This document shows positions 1 through 3,986 of a stretch of 5,737 bases of DNA, one piece after another (position 1 is the first letter of the stretch; each line of letters begins with the position of its first letter). The position numbers and the translations under genes were made by a program. Under the pieces are notes generated by a model. The model was not told where the DNA came from. It did no database searches and was given only the letters and a program-made list of their open reading frames with translations. The DNA lies in contig CASBQX010000285.1 in assembly GCA_949127925.1 (NCBI GenBank), forward strand, positions 1-5,737, given 5' to 3'. The DNA is from Synechococcales cyanobacterium PMM_0002 (lineage in GTDB: Bacteria; Cyanobacteriota; Cyanobacteriia; Elainellales; Elainellaceae).

Positions 1-78
1 GGCCTGACTGCCTGTGGCATCGTCTCGACCGACAGCGGGGTTGACATAGAGCATGCTAGAAGCTGAAGTGTTCACCAT
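1..78 (-). CDS. DUF1565-domain protein, N-terminal fragment (runs out of window)
   Basis: Read on the minus strand from the ATG at 78-76, the frame is open to the window edge for 26 codons. It contains LYVNPAVGRDDATGSQA at residues 10-26. The pattern LYVNPxxGxDxxxGSQ is the typical opening of cyanobacterial DUF1565 proteins, which fold as right-handed parallel beta-helices and usually continue with APFKTI. Only the N-terminus is present, so length, later domains and localisation cannot be judged. No signal peptide is visible in these 26 residues. The start is uncertain: an internal ATG at 54-52, directly before LYVNP, is an alternative, and neither start has a clear Shine-Dalgarno sequence. 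The gene is divergent from the 396-743 gene. The family call rests on one short motif recognised from memory. Confidence 0.7.
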   Translation of the reverse strand, partial: MVNTSASSMLYVNPAVGRDDATGSQA

Positions 79-395
79 AGGGCTAAATCATAGCGGGTTT
101 AACGCTCATAACCAGGATTGAGTCCATGGCCGAACCAAAACTAGCGGGCGTTAAGCATGGGTCTGTAGGTATGATTAACCCAATGTTAGCGCTGCTTTTC
201 GCTTAAAGTTTACCTGTTGCCTTAAAGACCAGGGTTAGACATCCGACCCAGTCTTTGTACCTGCTGTTCTGGAGTCTATTTGTCATGCATGTCGGGACAG
301 CCGATTCTACCTCCACCTCGCCTTTTTGGTCTTAAATTCTAATCTCGACCAAACTTGGGGTTTCTATTTCTGTACACTAATTTCCAAACTCCGTC
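79..395. other. Divergent intergenic region between the DUF1565 gene and the small membrane protein gene
   Basis: This 317-nt stretch must hold the 5' regions of two divergent genes. I see no RNA gene or strong promoter pair in it. Weak plus-strand -10-like hexamers are TCTAAT (338-343) and TACACT (373-378). A minus-strand TATGAT (complement of 87-92) sits just before the DUF1565 start. A 7-bp inverted repeat, TTAACGC (99-105) and GCGTTAA (148-154), has a 42-nt spacer. A 26-codon frame at 126-206 has an AGGA sequence 8 nt upstream but is not convincing as a gene. Confidence 0.6.
373..378 (+). promoter_or_regulatory. Possible -10 element upstream of the 396 gene
   Basis: TACACT, preceded by TG at 371-372, lies 17 nt upstream of the ATG at 396. 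It would give a transcript with a very short leader. No matching -35 hexamer is seen at 15-19 nt spacing, so this is only a weak candidate. Confidence 0.25.
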
Positions 396-743
396 ATGCT
401 CACCTTCGTCCTCCTGTTTAACTTTCTGCTAGCGGCACTTTGTTTAATGGCGGCGTGGCAGGTCTGGACGCTGCGGCGGACATTGGCTCGGGTGGCAGAT
501 GTGCTCACGTCGGCAGAGCAAAAGACACATCGGGTCTTGCAAGGGGCACCCAATTCTATTAGTCGAGGGCAGATAGGCATCTACGAGCTGCGCCAGCAGG
601 TGCAGCAGCTGGAACCCCAACTTCAGCAGCTACAGCGCGTAGCGGAGCTGTTGCAGCTAGGGCAATTACTCTGGCGGCAGATCCCAAGTCAGATCCCCAG
701 TCAGCGGCGATCACCAAAACGCAGCAGAGTTAAGCGAGGGTAG
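396..743 (+). CDS. Small single-pass membrane protein with Gln-rich coiled coil (conserved cyanobacterial type)
   Basis: This encodes 115 residues of unknown function. Residues 2-24 form one hydrophobic helix followed by TLRR, which predicts an N-terminal membrane anchor with the rest in the cytoplasm. Residues about 60-92 are rich in Gln and Leu (ELRQQVQQLEPQLQQLQ) and look like a coiled coil. The tail from about 94 is strongly basic (RRSPKRSRVKRG) and contains QIPSQIPS, encoded by a 12-nt tandem repeat. The middle segment VLQGAPNSISRGQ resembles a conserved block I associate with small uncharacterised cyanobacterial proteins, a recognition from memory. The ATG at 396 is chosen because it starts directly before the membrane helix; no clear Shine-Dalgarno sequence precedes it. 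It stands alone, with 251 nt to the next gene. A scaffold or membrane-tethered nucleic-acid-binding role would be speculation. Confidence 0.8.
   Translation: MLTFVLLFNFLLAALCLMAAWQVWTLRRTLARVADVLTSAEQKTHRVLQGAPNSISRGQIGIYELRQQVQQLEPQLQQLQRVAELLQLGQLLWRQIPSQIPSQRRSPKRSRVKRG
678..701 (+). repeat. 12-bp tandem repeat inside the coding sequence (QIPS x2)
   Basis: CAGATCCCAAGT (678-689) is followed directly by CAGATCCCCAGT (690-701), with 11 of 12 bases identical. It is in frame and encodes QIPSQIPS just before the basic tail. This looks like a recent slippage duplication of four codons. Confidence 0.8.
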
Positions 744-994
744 CCTCTACTCACGCCGACCTCTGCCTACACCAACATCTACCCACACGTTAGCAACATT
801 GCAATAGAGAATAGGGATAGAGCACGCGATCGTGGACATGGTGTCGTTTACAGGGCAGGATCGGTACACTCGTTACAGACAAACGAGCATGAGTAGTTCA
901 CAAGCATGGGTCATCGCTGTCTAGGCTCATGGGTCGCAGGGCATTACAAGTGGATTGCATAAACTGGTTGTACAAGGACATTTAGGACTGAATC
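744..994. other. Intergenic region upstream of the YtxH-like gene
   Basis: This 251-nt gap has no supported gene. It contains a possible hairpin CTCGTT/AACGAG (869-874 and 882-887, loop of 7 nt). It also contains a short direct repeat CATGGGTC (905-912 and 928-935) and an interrupted inverted repeat CATGAG/CTCATG (888-893 and 926-931). No Rho-independent terminator follows the 396-743 gene, and no confident promoter for the 995 gene is visible, although one is expected here. Confidence 0.5.
984..987 (+). promoter_or_regulatory. Ribosome binding site of the YtxH-like gene
   Basis: AGGA lies 7 nt upstream of the ATG at 995, within TTAGGACTGAATC. The spacing is good and supports that start. Confidence 0.6.
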
Positions 995-1360
995 ATGTCA
1001 GACAATCGTTCTGGATCGGCTGGATCGTTTTTGGCGGGAATTGTAATTGGAGCTGCCGTCGGAGCGGTGACAGGGCTGCTGATCGCGCCTCGTTCAGGCC
1101 GTGAAACCCGCCATCTGTTGAAAAAATCGGCGGATGCGCTGCCTGAACTGGCGGAAGATTTGTCGAGCAGTGTTCAAATGCAGGCCGATCGCCTCTCGGG
1201 TTCTGCCTTGCGCAACTGGGATGGCACGCTGGCCAGATTACGAGATGCGATCGCCATTGGCGTAGAAGCGACCCAGCGAGATCGGCAAGTTTCTGCACCG
1301 ATTGAAAGCCGCCTTCCGACCGAGAGCCGCCCTGCCCCGCCCGATTCTAGATTGACGTAG
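995..1360 (+). CDS. YtxH-like (gas vesicle protein-type) small membrane protein
   Basis: This encodes 121 residues. Residues 10-30 form a Gly/Ala-rich membrane helix with small-residue spacing (GIVIGAAVGAVTGLL). It is followed at once by the YtxH signature APRSGRETR (31-39) and then an amphipathic helical region to about 95 (KKSADALPELAEDL, LRDAIAIGVEATQ). The last 25 residues are Pro/Arg/Ser-rich and probably disordered. YtxH proteins are widespread and often stress-associated, but no biochemical role is established; the old 'gas vesicle protein' label is not evidence of gas vesicles. An AGGA box precedes the start. The gene ends 6 nt before the DUF948-like gene, so the two are very likely one transcript. 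Both pair an N-terminal anchor with a long cytoplasmic helix, so they may act in one membrane complex; that is inference. Confidence 0.88.
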   Translation: MSDNRSGSAGSFLAGIVIGAAVGAVTGLLIAPRSGRETRHLLKKSADALPELAEDLSSSVQMQADRLSGSALRNWDGTLARLRDAIAIGVEATQRDRQVSAPIESRLPTESRPAPPDSRLT

Positions 1361-1366
1361 CGCACC

Positions 1367-2017
1367 GTGGTTGATCCTTTATTTTGGCTAGGTCTATCGG
1401 TTTTGCTGGTCGCCGTTTCGTTGACGGCGGTTTTGGTAGCGCTGTTGCCCACCTTGCGCGAGCTGGGACGGGCGGCTCGGAGTGCCGAAAAGCTGTTCGA
1501 TACCCTCAGCCGTGAATTACCTCCAACATTGGAGTCGATTCGCCTCACGGGTTTAGAGCTAACCGATTTAACCGACGATGTGGGGCAAAGTGTTCAGAGC
1601 GCTGGACGAGTAGTGAAGCAGGTAGATCAAAGCCTGTTGGGCGTGCGGCAGCAAGCTAAAAAGGTGCAAAAAACCACCCGCAACGTCATGGTTGGGGTGC
1701 GTGCGGCATGGCAAAGCTTCACGCAAGCTTCTCCACCTAAGCGGACGAGCGATCGCCTATCCGATCGTTCGACTTCAAGCACAGACTTTGAGGCTGCTCA
1801 TTACCTAAACCATACGGCTGAAACCTATGGGGCTGAATCAGAAGCAGAATTAGCAGAAAATGTAGCAGCAGCGGCGCTCCCAAGCCAGTCTCGCTATCGA
1901 GACGAGGACGCTTCATCGGCTAGATATGCAGACACCGGCGAACAGTTTACCCAGCCACCAGTCAATTCGTCTGGCAAACTTGAGCTGCCTCAGCCCATGC
2001 CTGAAGATGATCTGTAG
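1367..2017 (+). CDS. DUF948-like membrane protein, GTG start
   Basis: This encodes 216 residues. Residues 5-28 are a membrane helix (LFWLGLSVLLVAVSLTAVLVALL). Residues 30-118 are a long helical region (LRELGRAARSAEKLFDTLSRELPPTLE, then repeated DDVGQSVQSAGRVVKQVDQSL). This matches the layout of DUF948 proteins, which carry one N-terminal anchor and a helical, methyl-accepting-protein-like stalk. Residues about 120-216 are low-complexity, acidic and Ser/Ala-rich, probably disordered, ending PQPMPEDDL. GTG at 1367 is chosen because VDPLFWLGL begins right before the helix and no ATG lies between the upstream stop and the helix. The Shine-Dalgarno sequence is poor, so translation may depend on coupling to the YtxH-like gene 6 nt upstream. 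Function is unknown; family assignment is from architecture and remembered resemblance. Confidence 0.85.
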   Translation: MVDPLFWLGLSVLLVAVSLTAVLVALLPTLRELGRAARSAEKLFDTLSRELPPTLESIRLTGLELTDLTDDVGQSVQSAGRVVKQVDQSLLGVRQQAKKVQKTTRNVMVGVRAAWQSFTQASPPKRTSDRLSDRSTSSTDFEAAHYLNHTAETYGAESEAELAENVAAAALPSQSRYRDEDASSARYADTGEQFTQPPVNSSGKLELPQPMPEDDL

Positions 2018-2044
2018 GTGGGAAGCGCAACAGATGGGGATCGC

Positions 2045-2072
2045 AAACCTGTTCATCGAAACCTGTTCATCG
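2045..2072. repeat. Perfect 14-bp tandem repeat
   Basis: AAACCTGTTCATCG occurs at 2045-2058 and again directly at 2059-2072, with no mismatch. ATCGCAAA also brackets the array (2040-2047 and 2069-2076). It lies 28 nt after the stop of the DUF948-like gene, outside any coding region. It may be a slippage duplication or a pair of protein-binding sites. Confidence 0.85.
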
Positions 2073-2159
2073 CAAAATAACTCTTTTTCCCAGAAGCACC
2101 TTAGAATAGAGTGAAGAAATGTTAACTACGCCTACATTTCCTTAAGCTTTGTCAGCAGC

Positions 2160-2165
2160 TATAGT
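2160..2165 (+). promoter_or_regulatory. Candidate -10 element of the TPM gene
   Basis: TATAGT matches the TATAAT consensus at five of six bases and lies 26 nt upstream of the ATG at 2192. At 17-nt spacing the -35 position (2137-2142, TTTCCT) matches only three of six bases. The leader would be about 20 nt with no strong Shine-Dalgarno sequence. Weak candidate. Confidence 0.3.
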
Positions 2166-2191
2166 CATCATAAGGTTGTTCGGTTTTGCCC

Positions 2192-2995
2192 ATGCTCCGG
2201 TCACTATTCAACAGATTATTTGGTTGCCTAACGGTGCTCTCTCTAGTGATGCTGACTTGGGCGATCGCCCCGACAGCTCAGGCATACGACAACCCCGACT
2301 TACTGCCCAGTGCGCCCACCAACATCATCGACTTGGCCGATTCGTTGACTGCCACTCAGCAGGAAGCCCTCGATCAGCATCTCAATGCCTTTGAGTCTGA
2401 GACTGGCTGGAAGCTGCGGGTTCTCACTCAGTTTGATCGCACGCCTGGTCGAGCCGTTAAAGCATTTTGGGGTCTAGACGACAAGAGCGTTTTGTTAGTT
2501 GCCGATCCGCGTGGCGGCAATTTGCTCAACTTCAGCGTGGGCGACGCCTTTTATGAGTTTTTACCGCGCACCTTTTGGATTGAGCTGCAAACTCGCTATG
2601 GCAACCAGTTTTTTGTCCGCGACAACGGCGAAGGCAGCTCTATTATTGAAGCGCTAAGTTCGGTTGAAACCTGTTTGCGCCGAGGTGGGTGCAATGTGGT
2701 GCCCGGTCTCCCGCGCGAACAATGGATTCTCACCTTAATTACGTCCGTAATTGGTGGCATTATCTGCGGTTTTGCGGCTCAGCCTCAAAAGCCTGGACAG
2801 GTGGTTGCATGGCAGTGGGCACTCTTATTCTCACCGCTCTGGGGTATTTTATTTATTGCTTTTGGCATTGCTCCTGTGGTTACACGCACAGCAGAGTGGT
2901 TACCGCTGATTCGTAACATAGCTGGATTTGCCATGGGTGCTCTAGTCGCCTACCTCTCCCCGATGTTTATTAAATCCTCCGCCTCTGAAACTTAG
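2192..2995 (+). CDS. TPM-domain protein, exported, with three C-terminal membrane helices
   Basis: This encodes 267 residues. A signal peptide is seen at 1-31: Arg-containing start, hydrophobic core LTVLSLVMLTWAIA, cleavage after AQA. A TPM (TLP18.3/Psb32/MOLO-1) domain follows at about 40-160, with IIDLADSLTATQQEALDQHLNAFESETG, then WKLRVLTQFDRTPG and the nucleotide-binding-fold-like KSVLLVADPRGGNLLNF. Three hydrophobic stretches follow (about 178-196, 207-230, 240-260), so the TPM domain should face the lumen or periplasm. Cys161 and Cys167 (CLRRGGC) could form a lumenal disulfide. The superfamily includes lumenal proteins of photosystem II repair, but this protein seems to be a different, membrane-anchored branch, so I do not call it Psb32. 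ATG 2192 is preferred over an in-frame TTG at 2186 as a better codon with a typical signal start. Function is unproven. Confidence 0.88.
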   Translation: MLRSLFNRLFGCLTVLSLVMLTWAIAPTAQAYDNPDLLPSAPTNIIDLADSLTATQQEALDQHLNAFESETGWKLRVLTQFDRTPGRAVKAFWGLDDKSVLLVADPRGGNLLNFSVGDAFYEFLPRTFWIELQTRYGNQFFVRDNGEGSSIIEALSSVETCLRRGGCNVVPGLPREQWILTLITSVIGGIICGFAAQPQKPGQVVAWQWALLFSPLWGILFIAFGIAPVVTRTAEWLPLIRNIAGFAMGALVAYLSPMFIKSSASET

Positions 2996-3026
2996 GAATG
3001 AGAATTAAATAACTCCGCCATTCTTC

Positions 3027-3056
3027 GGTAGGGGCGAACGGCCGTTCGCCCCTACC
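3027..3056. repeat. Perfect 30-bp palindrome of the dispersed cyanobacterial 'TAGGGGCG' type
   Basis: GGTAGGGGCGAACGG is followed immediately by its exact reverse complement, giving a 15-bp stem with no central spacer. It starts 31 nt after the stop of the TPM gene. Related palindromes built on GTAGGGGCG...CGCCCCTAC are, from memory, dispersed in many intergenic regions of filamentous cyanobacteria. No T-run follows (AGCAATCAAA), so it is not a standard terminator, although the RNA hairpin could protect the 3' end of the upstream mRNA. Confidence 0.85.
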
Positions 3057-3145
3057 AGCAATCAAATTCCCGATCTGATTAAATCCATAATCCTTAGCGA
3101 AACTTACTTCAGGCTTGAAGATTATTGTGACCTGCAAACGTAGGA

Positions 3146-3184
3146 TGGGATGAGGAAACTAGATTTCCCAATCCCATTTTTTTT
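3146..3184 (+). terminator. Rho-independent terminator
   Basis: Left arm 3146-3158 (TGGGATGAGGAAA) pairs with right arm 3164-3176 (TTTCCCAATCCCA) at 11 of 13 positions, with an internal 2-nt mismatch. The loop is CTAGA (3159-3163). Eight T residues follow (3177-3184). The T-run orients it to the plus strand; there is no A-run on the other side. It probably ends transcription from the TPM gene. Because it lies 173 nt before cobH, it could instead end a small RNA or an attenuated cobH leader. Confidence 0.85.
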
Positions 3185-3278
3185 AACCCTACACTCAAGG
3201 TTGGGGTTTTAGCCCGGTGCTTGCCTCGAAAATGCATCCCCTAAATGTGCCACTATTTAAGGTCAGTGTTAAGGTTCA

Positions 3279-3353
3279 ATGGAATCTTCAGGAAATCTGG
3301 TTGCAATTCAATCAGCCATTCAAGATTTCTACTACGGGACAAGGCTGGGGTAG
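3279..3353 (+). CDS. Possible 24-codon upstream reading frame before cobH
   Basis: An ATG at 3279 opens a 24-codon frame beginning MESSGNLVAI and ending FYYGTRLG, with a TAG at 3351-3353. The stop is 3 nt before the cobH ATG. A Shine-Dalgarno-like AAGG (3271-3274) lies 4 nt upstream, slightly close. I recognise no family, and a frame this short is expected by chance in roughly one case in three. If translated it could couple translation to cobH or act as a leader peptide. Low confidence. Confidence 0.25.
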   Translation: MESSGNLVAIQSAIQDFYYGTRLG

Positions 3354-3356
3354 GGT

Positions 3357-3986
3357 ATGGAGTGGCACATAACAGACGCTCAAAGTCTCAGAATTATTGA
3401 TCGTGAAATCGGGGAGCATGCCTTCTCTCCGGCAGAGTACGAGATTGTGCGACGGGTGGTTTACGCCACCGCAGATTTTGAGTACAAGTCTTTAATTCGG
3501 TTTTCTGAACAGGCACTGCAAGCCGGAGCCGCTGCTTTGGCCGCTCGCAGCACTATCATTGTCGATGTGCCGATGGTGCAAGTCGGGATCACCCCGATCA
3601 TTCAAAGCACGTTTTCTAACCCCGTGTATTGCAGTATGGATGCGCTAACCCGGCCTCAACGCAAGAAAACACGCGCATCGTGGGGGATTGAAACACTGGC
3701 ACGGCGCTACCCAGAAGGGATTTTTGTAGTGGGGGAGGCGCAAACGGCGCTGACTAGCTTGGTGGATTTAATTGAAGCAGAGGAAATAAAACCTGCGTTG
3801 ATTATTGGCACCCCGGCTGGGTTTGTGGGGGTGGATGTGGCGATCGAGCGCTTAAAAGAGTCGTTGGTGCCTCATATTCGGATTGAAGGCCGCAAGGGTA
3901 ATGCCGTAGTCGCGGCGGCAATTGTGACCGGACTGGTCGAGTTAGCATGGCAAGCCTATGGTAAAGACAATGATGGCATGGGGTGA
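3357..3986 (+). CDS. cobH: Precorrin-8X methylmutase family protein (CobH/CbiC), His-to-Tyr variant
   Basis: This encodes 209 residues, the usual family length. The family moves a methyl group from C-11 to C-12 of precorrin-8X to form hydrogenobyrinic acid (CobH), or does the equivalent in the cobalt-early route (CbiC), in the cytoplasm. Family features are SLRIIDREIG (10-19), RRVVYATADFEY (32-43), GEAQTALTSLVDLIE (126-140), GTPAGFVGVD (151-160) and the Gly/Ala-rich GNAVVAAAIVTGL (181-193). The proposed active-site histidine, in VHACG or VIHTTADF of characterised enzymes, is Tyr36 here (codon TAC at 3462-3464). GFVGAAESK of those enzymes is GFVGVDVAI, without ESK. The protein is otherwise intact, so this may be a cyanobacterial subfamily, not decay. 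ATG 3357 follows a purine-rich GGGGTAGGG. It overlaps the downstream hydrolase gene by 14 nt. Family assignment is firm; activity on precorrin-8X is less so. Confidence 0.93.
   Translation: MEWHITDAQSLRIIDREIGEHAFSPAEYEIVRRVVYATADFEYKSLIRFSEQALQAGAAALAARSTIIVDVPMVQVGITPIIQSTFSNPVYCSMDALTRPQRKKTRASWGIETLARRYPEGIFVVGEAQTALTSLVDLIEAEEIKPALIIGTPAGFVGVDVAIERLKESLVPHIRIEGRKGNAVVAAAIVTGLVELAWQAYGKDNDGMG

Larger units (their letters stand above)
2018..2191. other. Intergenic region before the TPM gene
   Basis: This 174-nt gap has no gene. It carries a 2 x 14 bp tandem repeat (2045-2072) and a possible -10 hexamer for the next gene (2160-2165). No clear terminator follows the DUF948-like gene: the CTCTTTTTCCC at 2081-2091 has no preceding stem. 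Read-through into the TPM gene is therefore possible. Confidence 0.5.
2996..3356. other. Intergenic region / cobH leader with palindrome, terminator and possible uORF
   Basis: This 361-nt non-coding stretch is more AT-rich than the flanking genes. In order it holds a perfect 30-bp palindrome (3027-3056) and a small hairpin CTTCA/TGAAG (3107-3111 and 3116-3120). A strong terminator (3146-3184) and a possible 24-codon frame (3279-3353) follow. A CATAAT at 3086-3091 resembles a -10 box but lacks a good -35. TTGCAA at 3301-3306 resembles a -35 box for cobH but lacks a good -10. I looked for a cobalamin-riboswitch B12 box and saw none. Confidence 0.6.

Noticed and set aside
41..69. Perfect TTGACA (41-46) as a plus-strand -35 box
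   Set aside because: The expected -10 position reads TGAAGT, and the hexamer lies within minus-strand coding sequence.
377..580. Minus-strand open frame of 67 codons with several cysteines
   Set aside because: It lies opposite the 396-743 gene, has no ribosome site or family resemblance, and reads as a shadow of the coding strand.
153..912. 11-bp repeat AAGCATGGGTC at 153-163 and 902-912
   Set aside because: A few 11-bp matches are expected by chance in a window of this size, and the flanks do not extend the match.
838..924. 28-codon frame upstream of the YtxH-like gene
   Set aside because: It has no Shine-Dalgarno sequence, no family and ordinary chance length.
993..1548. Two minus-strand open frames (993-1298 and 1174-1548)
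   Set aside because: Both are antisense to the YtxH-like and DUF948-like genes and have no recognisable domain.
2186..2191. TTG at 2186 as the start of the TPM gene
   Set aside because: The ATG two codons later is a better start codon and gives a normal signal peptide; no ribosome site favours the TTG.
1926..2394. Plus-strand frames at 1926-2114 and 2149-2394
   Set aside because: They overlap the DUF948-like tail and the TPM signal/domain region in the wrong frame, without protein-like features.
2689..2916. Plus-strand frame inside the TPM gene
   Set aside because: It lies wholly within the TPM gene, where the real frame encodes clear membrane helices.
2996..3356. Cobalamin riboswitch upstream of cobH
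   Set aside because: I searched by eye for the B12 box and the conserved core on the plus strand and found no convincing match.
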